Of a stretch of 64,000 bases of DNA, positions 55,601 to 63,866 are shown piece after piece. The DNA comes from Hyphomicrobium sp. LHD-15 (GTDB lineage Bacteria > Pseudomonadota > Alphaproteobacteria > Rhizobiales > Hyphomicrobiaceae). The first letter of the stretch is position 1, and each line of letters opens with the position of its first letter. The stretch covers positions 372,001-436,000 of the forward strand of contig NZ_JAVIFT010000001.1 in the NCBI RefSeq assembly GCF_031157355.1. The letters run 5' to 3'. A program made the translations under genes and the position numbers. A model generated the notes under the pieces. That model saw only the letters and a list, made by a program, of their open reading frames with translations. It ran no database searches and was not told where the DNA came from.

Positions 55601-57012
55601 GCACGACGAAAGTCGCCGACGGTCCGTGCGTGGCGGATGGCAGCAACTTCCGCTGCGGCTACACGGTCACGATCACCAACACCGGACCCGATCCGTTCAA
55701 GGGCCGCATCGACGTCACCGACACGTTCGACGCGGTACCGGTCGACGTGAAGTTTCCGGCGGATTGGGATTGCGGCGGAGCCGGCGCAAATTGGACCTGC
55801 TCGCACGCGCCGCTCGACCTGGCCAAGGGAGAGAGCGTCTCGATGGCGGTCACGGCGAAGTTCGCGAAGAACGGCGGGCGTTGCGTCGTCAGCAACCGCG
55901 CGACGATGATCTTCCCGCCCGCAAACACGCGCTGGAACCAGAGCGGCGCCGATGACAGTGCCACTGCGTTCTCGCCGATCCCATCACCCGATTGCGACGC
56001 CAAGCCCACGTGCGAAGCGCCCGCGCCCGGAGAAGCCCGGACCGTCTCAGGCGCCTGCGCGTGTGCCGACGGCCATGCCCGCGACCGCAAGGGCCGCTGC
56101 GTGCCGATCGTCATCGCAGAACCCACGTCCGAGCCGGAAGGCCCCACGCCGACGCCGGTTTGCACGCCCGGTCCGGACGAATATCGAACGGCATCGGGTG
56201 CGTGCGTCTGCAAATCCGGATTCTCGCGCCGGGACGGCCGCTGCGTGATCATCGGCGTCGTGCCTCTGCCGCCCACGCTGCCGCTGTGCGAGCCGGGTCC
56301 GAACGAGGTACGCGACGGCAATGGACGGTGCGTGTGCCGTGACGGGTTCTCGCGCAATCGCGACGGACGCTGCATGCCGGATATCGCCGGATGCGTCCCA
56401 GGCCCCAACGAGCATCGTACTTCCAACGGCCGGTGCGTTTGCGATGCAGGCTATGATCGCGATCGCAACGAACGTTGCGTCCCCGAGAAGCCTGACGTGT
56501 GCCCGCCCGGAACGTTTGGAAAGCCGCCCGCCTGCAAACCGAAAGTGTGCGACGACGGCTACACCGGCAAATGGCCCGACTGCCGCCCGATCGCATGTCC
56601 GCCGGGCATGACTGGGAAGCCGCCCAGGTGCGTGCCGAAGCCGTGCCCATCCGGCACGACGGGAACGCCTCCCAACTGCAAGCCCGTCGACAAACCGAAA
56701 TGCCCGCTGGGCCAGATTGGAACGCCGCCGAACTGCCGACCGATGCTGTGCCCGCCGGGCACGACCGGCAAGCCGCCCAACTGCAAGCCGATCGAAAAGC
56801 CCAAGTGCCCACCTGGGACAGTCGGCAAGCCACCGCGGTGTGTGAAGGTTGTCGTTCCGTGCGCGAAGGGCGAGATCCGCAACGACAAGGGCCAATGCGT
56901 GCCGCGCAAGGTAAGCACCCCGCCTAAGACCACGACGCCGAAGCTCGACACGAACACGCCGGTCAAGGTCCGGGAGCCGTCGAAGCCCAAACCGGTGCCG
57001 GATATTCGTTAG
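52615..57012 (+). CDS. Large cell-surface protein with DUF11-like and Cys-rich repeats
   Basis: A 1465-residue protein. Residues about 35-60 form one hydrophobic segment after a His- and Arg-rich tail, so it is probably exported or anchored. About 70-540 resemble a beta-propeller-type domain (GGGPGTIWKIDG, LAFDPVSRLLFAAS). About 565-1125 hold four DUF11-like Ig-type domains, each beginning with two Cys around a stretch ending TVTN or similar (CTITVTN, CTFELSVTN, CHYDITLAN, CGYTVTITN). About 1130-1295 are four repeats like CVPGPNEHRTSNGRCVC. About 1296-1435 are seven CPPGTTGKPPNCKP-type repeats. The end is Pro/Lys-rich. GGAGA precedes the ATG. A strong terminator follows. Confidence 0.82.
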   Translation: MTSTSCGHHDDCHFDEHAKPSSHASQTSRHARRRKLDRLLVAACFVFIAWTLISIALNSSAHAAEMPLITQGTGVVTAFSGTSQSTSSVPGDHPQDRTLIDPAGAVLRVLDLTNLGGSPHGQFVDLPAKLAVPARDIGQVFGVVIAEPAPGVAPDIYAAASSLFGLQIVKPAADGKLMRLVRGAPGAQWAPGQFGLDLGGGPGTIWKIDGTSGKITPFATVVSGVDENAGPGLGALAFDPVSRLLFAASLETGLIHRIDLTGRDLGVFDHGLTGRGALMLPQVLDDPKARMSIHDPAFNVEDPATWGYADKKRRVTALTIEGGRLYYAVAEGPSLWSVGLAADGSIGNDVKLEIDVKGTPDNNPVTAIAFDGPSRVFLTQRGDVVGSYDYAALARPRTSVVYRFTREKADQAWNATPDEYAVGMPSPHRATNGGAALSYGYDEAGRAEFGRCRATLWTTGEGLRADPQGRLVDGLQGADTSAAQAASASRARTGSEALQGDFGLYESDLAPPEKSWFVPVGNGSRDRHGQVGALAIHAPCEAEVASAPASAVPERPPVIVVDPDHLPPGIHIAKVCHPGPLGGVIPCTITVTNVGWTLTGDVGFTDASTVLAGPDKGAAVLITSATPDGADWMCSPTPSATFGCALPFTALLPGQSRSVKVFVNTGPLVASGNTGFRNCASLALPWSGVACVDSQTQIVVKKKAPASCLPGAACTFELSVTNSGTLPFASDVLLSDSLFLDGVGAPIAAPITAIVPALGCAPDPAALPFSCTAPLILAAGETKSFSITATMPPLPPNYWGQNCFSASAPGQPPPALPPGPGVDPAAVSCAWVPVGAPPPLANLQIGKSPLECHKQGADHVRCHYDITLANTGPSPSIAPITFTETVPANSALASIAAPWSCIGGPPLYTCTTAAPPVIAPAASLTIPVAIDLERAPLEAAKCWAPNHVSITAPAGGTPANFKVADDSALATADAAWIRFDEGGPLELVLCDPTNLRTTKVADGPCVADGSNFRCGYTVTITNTGPDPFKGRIDVTDTFDAVPVDVKFPADWDCGGAGANWTCSHAPLDLAKGESVSMAVTAKFAKNGGRCVVSNRATMIFPPANTRWNQSGADDSATAFSPIPSPDCDAKPTCEAPAPGEARTVSGACACADGHARDRKGRCVPIVIAEPTSEPEGPTPTPVCTPGPDEYRTASGACVCKSGFSRRDGRCVIIGVVPLPPTLPLCEPGPNEVRDGNGRCVCRDGFSRNRDGRCMPDIAGCVPGPNEHRTSNGRCVCDAGYDRDRNERCVPEKPDVCPPGTFGKPPACKPKVCDDGYTGKWPDCRPIACPPGMTGKPPRCVPKPCPSGTTGTPPNCKPVDKPKCPLGQIGTPPNCRPMLCPPGTTGKPPNCKPIEKPKCPPGTVGKPPRCVKVVVPCAKGEIRNDKGQCVPRKVSTPPKTTTPKLDTNTPVKVREPSKPKPVPDIR

Positions 57013-57034
57013 CGCGGGCGCCGCGATGAAGAGC

Positions 57035-57064
57035 AAAAAAGGCCGGTATTCTGCCGGCCTTTTT
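57035..57064. terminator. Bidirectional intrinsic terminator
   Basis: GGCCGG pairs with CCGGCC, flanked by six A on the left and five T on the right. It lies 23 bases past the surface-protein gene and 12 bases past the convergent DUF6980-like gene, so it can serve both. Confidence 0.88.
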
Positions 57065-57075
57065 CATGTGCCCGT

Positions 57076-57450
57076 TCAGCGGACGCGGCGCCAAGCGCCG
57101 GTGCGATATTCGGGCGGCAGGTTGTCGTCGGTGAAGCCCTTGGCCTCGACCTCGTCGAACCAGCGATCGCGCTGGCTCTCGGGCAAACGCGTGCCGCACC
57201 AGGGACAGAAGCCGATCAGGATATAGGACGGCCCGCCATCGTGCACGATCAGCCCGAACTCGTCGAACTTCTCACTGTAGACGACGAGATTGTCCGGGCA
57301 CTCGAACGGATCGGCGTGCTGCTCGCAGGTGAAGGCGAGACGGCTTTTCATCTCGGCGCAGCAGAAAACCGCCGCTTCGCTCGGAGGGGCCCAGGCTTCT
57401 TCGACCGGCATCCAAATGACGCGGCTCCCTTGAAACACGTCGGACGGCAT
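57076..57450 (-). CDS. Small zinc-ribbon-like protein (DUF6980-like)
   Basis: A 124-residue protein with Cys in FCCAEM, FTCEQH, FECPDN and FCPWCGTRLPES, which looks like a metal-binding cluster of the DUF6980 type. Typical segments EFGLIVHDGGPSYI and RDRWFDEVEA are present. No catalytic role known. The start could also be the ATG at MPVEEAW, 13 codons in. It is convergent with the large surface-protein gene. Confidence 0.65.
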   Translation of the reverse strand: MPSDVFQGSRVIWMPVEEAWAPPSEAAVFCCAEMKSRLAFTCEQHADPFECPDNLVVYSEKFDEFGLIVHDGGPSYILIGFCPWCGTRLPESQRDRWFDEVEAKGFTDDNLPPEYRTGAWRRVR

Positions 57451-57687
57451 TCGCTATATCCAAACGGCTATTTCGAAGACCGGACAAAAGCACGATCTGC
57501 GAAAAATGATTATCCCCATCAGATCCTTAGCGATGGCCGGGCAATATGCCCGATCGCTTCCTGCCCTGTTGATGGTTCCCCTGAGCAATGTCAGAGTGTC
57601 GCAGCACAAAAGCAGAGACCGGCGCCCTCCGGAAGAGGGGTTCAAACGACCGGATCCAGAAAAGACCGCGATGGAGGAACGCACCCT

Positions 57688-59835
57688 ATGAACGAGCACA
57701 ACAAGCCCAGCATATTTCACGGTGCCTGCCCGCACGACTGCCCCGATACCTGCGGCATGGACTATCACGTGCGCGACGGCAAGCTCGTGGAGGTGCGCGG
57801 CAAGAAGGACCATCCGTTCACACGCGGCGGCCTCTGCGTGAAGCTCAAGGACTTTCACGATCACCATCACAACCCAGACCGGTTGATGTATCCGCTGCGC
57901 CGCGTCGGCGCCAAGGGAACAGGCCCCAACGGCGGCAACAATTTCGAGCGTATCACCTGGGACGAGGCCATCGCGGAAATCGGCAAACGCTGGCGCGAGA
58001 TCATCGCGACCTACGGCAGCCAGGCAATCATGCCTCAGAGCTATCTCGGAAACATGGGACTCGTGCAGGGGATCAACTCCGGCGATCCGTTCTTCAATAG
58101 GCTCGGCTCGACGGTCAACGAAAAGACCTACTGCACCTCGGGCTCGTCGACGGCATGGCTTCTGACGCACGGACCGACCGGCGGTGTCGATCCCGAGAGC
58201 TTCGTCCACTGCAAGTACATCGTCATCTGGGCGTGCAACACGATCTCCACCAACCTTCATCATTGGCCGTTCGTGCTCGAAGCGCAGAAGCGCGGCGCCA
58301 AGGTTGTCGTCGTAGACGCCTTCAAGTCTCGCACGGCGAAGGCCGCCGACTGGCACATCTGTCCGAAGCCCGGCACCGATGGCGCACTCGCACTCGCCGT
58401 CATCAATTCCATGGCTGAGCAGGGTCTCGTCGATCAGGATTACGTCGACCAGCACACGCTGGGCTGGCCGGAGCTCAAGGAGCGCGCGGCGGAGTTCCCG
58501 CTCGAAGAGGCCGAGAAGATCACAGGCGTGAAAGCCGAGGACATCGCTCGCTTCGCGCGTGAGTTTGCGACCTCGCAGCCCTCCGCCATTCGCATCGGGG
58601 TTGCCATCGAGCGTTCGGCGGGCGGCGCACAGGCGGCTCGCGCCGTCTACGCGATCCCAGCTGTCGCCGGCTCCTGGCGCCACGTTGGCGGCGGTATGCT
58701 GCAGCTTCCGCTGTGGGACTTCCCGGTCGACTGGGTCAAGGCCGCACGCCCCGACTTCATCAAGCCCGGTACGCGCGTGGTCAACAATCTCCGGCTCGGC
58801 GAGGCGCTCACCGGCGAGATGAAGCTCGATCCGCCGATCATGAGCCTGTTCGTGTTTTGCACCAATCCGGTCAGCCAATCGCCGGAAACCAACAAGATCG
58901 TCGAAGGCCTGCAGCGCGAGGATCTTTTCACGGTGGTGGCCGAGCACTTCATTACCGACACCGCGAAATATGCCGACATCATCCTTCCTTCCGCCATGGC
59001 CGGCGAAGCCGAGGACATGATGTGGTCTTGGGGTACCTTCTACTTCACCTACAATCAGAAGGCCGTCGATCCGCCCGGCGAATGCAAGCCGACGAGCGAG
59101 CTCTGGCGACTGCTGGCAGCAGAGATGGGATTCGATGATCCGGTCTTCAAAATGACCGATAGCGAGCTGTGCGCTGCCTACATCAATTGGGATGACCCGA
59201 AGATGGGCGGCATCGACATGGAGTATTTCAAGCAGCACGGCTTCTACAGGATTGATGTCGGCTCGAAGGACACGCGCGCGCCGCACGCCGAAGGCAAATT
59301 CCCGACGCCATCCGGCAAGGTCGAGTTCCTGCTGCCCGATCACAAGAACTTCGTCGCGGGTCCGTTCCGCGCCATGTACGAAGGCGAGCAAGACGGCTCT
59401 CCCATCGATCCGCTACCGGGCTACGTGCCCGTGCGCGAAAGCCCGGAGACCAATCCCGAGCTGGCGAAGTCGTATCCGCTCAACATCATCTCGCCGAAGA
59501 GCCACGGGTTCCTCAACTCCTGCTATGCCAACGAGCCACATAAGATCCGGAGCCAGGGCGAGCAGTTCGTGATGATCAACAAAGCGGACGCGGAAACCCG
59601 CAACATCCGCGAGGGCGATCCGGTGCGCGTCGCAAACGCGCGCGGGTCGTTCGAAGGCGTCGCGCGCGTCACCGACGACGTCAACCCGGGTATCGTGGTG
59701 GCGACGCTCGGCTACTGGCGCTCGCTCAACCGCTCGGACGGATCGGTCAACAGTATCTCATCCAGCGCATGGTCCGGTCTCGGCCGCGCACCGACCTTCT
59801 CGGACAATCTGGTCGAGGTCAGCCGCGTGAACTGA
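57688..59835 (+). CDS. Molybdopterin oxidoreductase (DMSO reductase family)
   Basis: A 715-residue oxidoreductase with a Mo-bis-MGD cofactor and one [4Fe-4S] cluster: Cys14, 18, 22 and 50 (GACPHDCPDTC and GGLC). A TYCTSGSSTAW segment lies where the Mo ligand is expected; Ser or Cys cannot be told. The C-terminal domain ends with the dinucleotide-binding part. There is no Tat signal, so it probably works in the cytosol. No membrane or electron-transfer subunit is next to it. The start is at MNEHNKPSI, with GGAGG 11 bases upstream; the frame extends upstream through noncoding DNA. Substrate unknown. Confidence 0.88.
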   Translation: MNEHNKPSIFHGACPHDCPDTCGMDYHVRDGKLVEVRGKKDHPFTRGGLCVKLKDFHDHHHNPDRLMYPLRRVGAKGTGPNGGNNFERITWDEAIAEIGKRWREIIATYGSQAIMPQSYLGNMGLVQGINSGDPFFNRLGSTVNEKTYCTSGSSTAWLLTHGPTGGVDPESFVHCKYIVIWACNTISTNLHHWPFVLEAQKRGAKVVVVDAFKSRTAKAADWHICPKPGTDGALALAVINSMAEQGLVDQDYVDQHTLGWPELKERAAEFPLEEAEKITGVKAEDIARFAREFATSQPSAIRIGVAIERSAGGAQAARAVYAIPAVAGSWRHVGGGMLQLPLWDFPVDWVKAARPDFIKPGTRVVNNLRLGEALTGEMKLDPPIMSLFVFCTNPVSQSPETNKIVEGLQREDLFTVVAEHFITDTAKYADIILPSAMAGEAEDMMWSWGTFYFTYNQKAVDPPGECKPTSELWRLLAAEMGFDDPVFKMTDSELCAAYINWDDPKMGGIDMEYFKQHGFYRIDVGSKDTRAPHAEGKFPTPSGKVEFLLPDHKNFVAGPFRAMYEGEQDGSPIDPLPGYVPVRESPETNPELAKSYPLNIISPKSHGFLNSCYANEPHKIRSQGEQFVMINKADAETRNIREGDPVRVANARGSFEGVARVTDDVNPGIVVATLGYWRSLNRSDGSVNSISSSAWSGLGRAPTFSDNLVEVSRVN

Positions 59836-59864
59836 AACGCGGACAATGACTTACGCGCGATATT

Positions 59865-59897
59865 GGGGCCGTGCATCGCGCGGCCCCTTTCCTTTTT
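59865..59897 (+). terminator. Intrinsic terminator of the molybdoenzyme gene
   Basis: GGGGCCG pairs with CGGCCCC around nine bases, followed by TTTCCTTTTT. It starts 30 bases past the stop codon. Confidence 0.82.
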
Positions 59898-60030
59898 CGC
59901 ATCCGCAATACGCTCCGATCTGTGATACTCCGGACACTGACGCACGTAAGTTTCCGAGCTTGATCCGGACGTTTTCCGACTCGTGATAGAGAACGCGCCG
60001 TAAATATAAGCTTATTACGGAGCAATCCTC

Positions 60031-60393
60031 ATGATCCGCCCGGCCCGACTTGCCGCGCTTCTTCTCGGCGTCACCACCACCCTCGCCGCGTTCGCTCCAG
60101 CCTCCGCCGGTGACGGCAAGAGCTGGAAGTTCGACGTTGTGAACAAAGGCAACTCTCCCGTCATCGAGTTCCGCACGCAGGAAGAAGGCGAGTGGAGCGA
60201 GAACTGGATCGAGAACCGCATCGAACCGGGCGACAACGTCGAGCTCGACTTCGAAACCGACGAAGGCAAGTGCACCGTGCGCACCCAGATCCGCTTCGTC
60301 GACGGCACCTACTTCGATGCGGATGTCGACTACTGCAAGGCCAACCTCTTGGAAATCTACACGGATACGCTGCTCTGGAAGGCGGCCCAGTAG
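60031..60393 (+). CDS. Small exported protein of unknown function
   Basis: A 120-residue protein with a signal peptide (ends APASAG, about residue 26) and a mature beta-rich part of about 94 residues. Two Cys (GKCTVRTQ and DYCKANLLEIY) probably pair. It resembles conserved hypothetical proteins of Hyphomicrobiales, but I know no function. GGAGCAATCCTC precedes the ATG. A perfect palindrome lies 64 bases after the stop. Confidence 0.72.
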   Translation: MIRPARLAALLLGVTTTLAAFAPASAGDGKSWKFDVVNKGNSPVIEFRTQEEGEWSENWIENRIEPGDNVELDFETDEGKCTVRTQIRFVDGTYFDADVDYCKANLLEIYTDTLLWKAAQ

Positions 60394-60456
60394 GTCCGCT
60401 TTCGCCGGTCGTGGCCGGCGTGGCACACAGCGTCTAAATCCGTTAGCTGCCGATTG

Positions 60457-60494
60457 CTCGTGGCGGGATCAGCCGACTATGATCCCGCCACGAG
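60457..60494. terminator. Perfect 15-bp palindrome between two secreted-protein genes
   Basis: CTCGTGGCGGGATCA pairs exactly with TGATCCCGCCACGAG around GCCGACTA. It may end the upstream transcript or be an operator for the gene that starts 27 bases later; only three T follow. Confidence 0.6.
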
Positions 60495-60520
60495 TTTCAA
60501 AGTTCTGCGGGGTAATCGTT

Positions 60521-61192
60521 ATGCGTGTTGCGCGGCGGGGCGCTTGCGCCCTCTTTTTGTCGTTCTGGACCCTTTCGGGGTCCGCGCATGCGGATGCCAT
60601 CTCCGACAATCTCAACGTCTATCGCATGAGCCCTCCCCTCGCGTCGTATACGCCGGGGACGATTGCGCGCGGGCATTTCGACAAGCGGACATTCCAGCGA
60701 ACCGGCGAAAAGCTCCTCAAGCTCAACGTGGTGCGCTGCCGGGCCCCGTTCGACAAGGACGGCATCGAAGAGAACCTGGACAGCGCCGCATTCGCCGTGC
60801 GCGACCAGAAGTCGTTCGGGTTGTCGGCGGGCTGGGCGAACCTGCTCAACGCCAACTTCAAGGGCAGCTATGTCGAGGACGTCACGCTGACGTTCACCGG
60901 CACGATCTACGAATACACCGAAGACAAGCTCGCTCAGCTCCGCAAACGCTGCCTCGGCGCGGCGAACCCGAAAGGCGACGAGGGCCGCTTCCAGTTCCAG
61001 ATCGTGCGCCAGGCGGTGGGGCGTTTCGAATATCAGATCAAATACAGCCAGGCGGCGAGCGCGGGGCTCAAGGTCGACATCGCGAACAAGCTCGCGGCTG
61101 AACTCGGCGGCAGCGGCGAGATCGGTCGGGAAGGCAAGATCACCATTCCGCGCGGCGCCATGGCCTATCCGCTGTGGCGCGAGGATTGGTGA
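60521..61192 (+). CDS. Exported protein of unknown function
   Basis: A 223-residue protein with a signal peptide (hydrophobic to about residue 23, ending SAHAD). The mature part is mixed helix and strand with two Cys (VVRCRAPFD and RKRCLGAAN). No motif recognised. GGGG a few bases before the ATG serves as ribosome-binding site. It follows the other small exported gene and is convergent with the RND transporter gene. Confidence 0.7.
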   Translation: MRVARRGACALFLSFWTLSGSAHADAISDNLNVYRMSPPLASYTPGTIARGHFDKRTFQRTGEKLLKLNVVRCRAPFDKDGIEENLDSAAFAVRDQKSFGLSAGWANLLNANFKGSYVEDVTLTFTGTIYEYTEDKLAQLRKRCLGAANPKGDEGRFQFQIVRQAVGRFEYQIKYSQAASAGLKVDIANKLAAELGGSGEIGREGKITIPRGAMAYPLWREDW

Positions 61193-61215
61193 GCTGCGGC
61201 TATCGCCGGATGCCT

Positions 61216-63612
61216 TCAGGCCGTGCTCTCAGCGGACGACCGTGCCGTTGACGCCTTCAGCGGGAAATAGAGCCGGTAGAGCGAGACGGTGGCCGGCAGG
61301 ATGATGAGCTGGCCGATCAGCGACGCGAACAAGCACGCGGATGCGAGCTGACCGAAGAGGCGCAGCGACGGTAGATCCGACAGCATCGTCACGCCGAGGC
61401 CCAGCGTCAGCACGATGGTGGTCAGAACCACAGCGGGGCCGATGTGGTGCGCGGTACTGGCGAGCGCCTCGCGCGCACTGCTGGCGCCCGGTCCGATCCG
61501 GTCCTCTTCCAACCGAAACCTGTTCAGGAAGTGGATCGTGGAATCGATCGCCAGCGAGAACGCGACCGTGATGGCCACGATCGAGGCGAACTGCAGGCCC
61601 TGACCGGAGTAGTAAAGCAGCGCACCCGTCGTGAAGATCGGGAACAGAGACGGAAGAATGCTCGACACGCCGACAAGCAGCGACCGCAGCGCGATGCCGA
61701 GGAAAATGAATACCAGGAAGATATCGCCGACGAGCCCCCACGTCAGCTCGTGAATGAGCGTCGCGGAGTTGCGGGCGGCGATGGCGGGTAACCCCGTGAC
61801 CGAGATCTCGTAGCCGGGGTGCCGCTTGCGTACAGGCTCCAGGGCTTTGTCGATCTTCTCAACGACGGGCAGGATCTCGCTCGAGTCAATATCGGGCAGA
61901 CGCGCGGTGACCAGCACGGCGGTCTCGTCGGCCGTGATGAAGCGGCGGACCAAATGCTCAGGCAGGAGCTTCACATATTTCTGGACGGTCTCGATGCTGG
62001 CGTCGCCCGCGGTCTCAAGCCAGCGGCGCAGGCTTTCGAGCGACCAGACGTTGCCAAGACCTGCTTCCTTCTCGAGGATATCGTGCGCCTCCGCGATGAC
62101 CGAAAGCGTAGCGGCGTCATAGAGCGCGATGGGCGCAGCGCCGGTGGAAGCGGCATCAGATTTGGGGCCCTTCCATTCGATCATGACGTGAACGGGATTG
62201 GCGCCGGTCAGCTTCTGGTCGAGACTGCCGGTTGCGGCGAGCGCCTGCTCCTTGTCCGGCACCTGGTCAGCCAGGCGGTACATGGGCTTCAGGCTCACGA
62301 ATGCGTGCCCGGTGCCGAGGACGGCCACAAGCCCGAACGCGACGAACAGCAGCGGGCGGGCGCCGACGAAGCCCATGACGGTCTCGCTCATGCGCTGCAG
62401 CACGCCGACGCCACCCTCCTCGCGCTCATGCGGATCGACGGCCGCGGCCGGTTCGCGACGTACGAAGATGGCGGCCAACGTCGGCACCACGACGGCCACC
62501 GCCATGTAGGAAATGCCAACCGCCAGCAAGGCCGCGAAGCCGAACGTGCGGATCAGCGCGGATTCGGCGAAGGCGAACGAGACGATCGAAATGGCCTGGT
62601 TCATCGCCGTCAGCAGGCAGGCGGGCGCGACCTCGCGCACGGCGTTGCGGGCGGCCTCGATGCGGTCCATGCCGGCAAGGATATCGCGGCGGATCGCGAA
62701 CACGAGATGCATCGAATCCGAGAAACCGGAGACGAGGATCAAAGGCGTGATGACGTTGATGAAAAGGTTGAGGCGGAAATCCAAGCCGCCGAGCACGCCG
62801 AGCGTCCAGAGAATGGCGGTGGTGGGGCCAAGCACGGCGATGAGGGTCAGCGACAGGCGGCGGAAGAAGAGATAGGCGACGGCGAAACCGACGACAAACC
62901 CGAGGCCGTTGTAGACAAGCCGATCGCGCTCGACCGCGTTGCGGATCTCGAGTTGCATGACCGGCGCGCCGGTGAGCTTTGCGGTGAGACCGGAGCCCGC
63001 GAGTTCCTTGTCTACGACCTCCTTGATGCCGCCGATCACGACTTTGGCGGTGCGCTCCTCGACCATGGCCCGGTCGAGCGCAATCACGATCAGCGCAAGC
63101 TCGCCATCGTCGGAGAGGAACTTGCCCTTAACGATATCGTTCTCTGCGAGCGCATGCTTCACCGCCTCATAAGCAGCCGGATCGGCTGGAAGCTCATCGG
63201 GCACAACGGGTGGAGCGTAGCCGGACGCATCCGGAATGTTGCGGGCGGACAGCATCGAGACGAGGCCGCCGACGCCGTCGGTGAGCTGCAGCTCGACGAC
63301 CGCGTTTCGGAACATCTCGAGCTTCTCGCGGGAGAGCAGATCCTTGCCTTCGACGACGACGAGCACGTCGTATTCGCTCGACGGGAAACGCCGGTCGATC
63401 TGCTCGTATTTGCGGAACTCCTCCGTGTCGGTGCGGAACAATTCCGAGAGGCTGTCGTCGACGCGCAGGTTGGAGATGCCGATCAACGCGAGTGCCGTCA
63501 GCACAGCGATAAGGAAAGCGGCGAAGTACGGGGCATCGAGTGCAAAGAGCCCGATGCGATCAAGGCCGAACGAGAACGGGAAGGTTCTTCGCGGTGCGTC
63601 TCTTTCGGCCAT
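61216..63612 (-). CDS. RND/MMPL-type exporter (HAE3 group)
   Basis: A 798-residue inner-membrane protein with two halves, each having one helix, a large periplasmic loop and then a bundle of about five helices. The second bundle of the first half has GFSDSMHLVFAIRRDIL, and the second half EIIV-type segments with FSLAIDSTIHFLNRFR, placing it in the MMPL/HAE3 group that moves hopanoids, lipids or similar substrates outward using the proton gradient. No outer-membrane or adaptor partner is adjacent. The start is the ATG at MAERDAPRR; upstream codons in frame look noncoding. Confidence 0.88.
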   Translation of the reverse strand: MAERDAPRRTFPFSFGLDRIGLFALDAPYFAAFLIAVLTALALIGISNLRVDDSLSELFRTDTEEFRKYEQIDRRFPSSEYDVLVVVEGKDLLSREKLEMFRNAVVELQLTDGVGGLVSMLSARNIPDASGYAPPVVPDELPADPAAYEAVKHALAENDIVKGKFLSDDGELALIVIALDRAMVEERTAKVVIGGIKEVVDKELAGSGLTAKLTGAPVMQLEIRNAVERDRLVYNGLGFVVGFAVAYLFFRRLSLTLIAVLGPTTAILWTLGVLGGLDFRLNLFINVITPLILVSGFSDSMHLVFAIRRDILAGMDRIEAARNAVREVAPACLLTAMNQAISIVSFAFAESALIRTFGFAALLAVGISYMAVAVVVPTLAAIFVRREPAAAVDPHEREEGGVGVLQRMSETVMGFVGARPLLFVAFGLVAVLGTGHAFVSLKPMYRLADQVPDKEQALAATGSLDQKLTGANPVHVMIEWKGPKSDAASTGAAPIALYDAATLSVIAEAHDILEKEAGLGNVWSLESLRRWLETAGDASIETVQKYVKLLPEHLVRRFITADETAVLVTARLPDIDSSEILPVVEKIDKALEPVRKRHPGYEISVTGLPAIAARNSATLIHELTWGLVGDIFLVFIFLGIALRSLLVGVSSILPSLFPIFTTGALLYYSGQGLQFASIVAITVAFSLAIDSTIHFLNRFRLEEDRIGPGASSAREALASTAHHIGPAVVLTTIVLTLGLGVTMLSDLPSLRLFGQLASACLFASLIGQLIILPATVSLYRLYFPLKASTARSSAESTA

Positions 63613-63866
63613 GTCGTGCCGGCAGAACGCCGGGCTTCTCCCCGTCTTTCGGTTGCCGGCGGCGCGCTTCTTGTCGGTCGTTGTCAGCGCCGGCCGTTCG
63701 CCTCGGCGCATTCGAATCGCAGCCGAGACCGGCGTAAGCGTCGCATCGGGCCTTGCACGGATCAAGGGTTCGGCAATCCGCGCCGCGGCTTGCCGCGGGA
63801 CCGTTGCGGCCGGGCCGCGCGCACCCTATTTTGCACCGCGATACCCGCAGCAGGATCGCCACCCTC

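Noticed and set aside
53338-55806. Open frame of 822 codons opposite the large surface protein
   Set aside because: Antisense shadow; Arg-rich and featureless, while the plus strand has clear repeats and a ribosome-binding site.
57454-59391. Open frame of 645 codons opposite the molybdoenzyme
   Set aside because: Antisense shadow with no recognisable domain.
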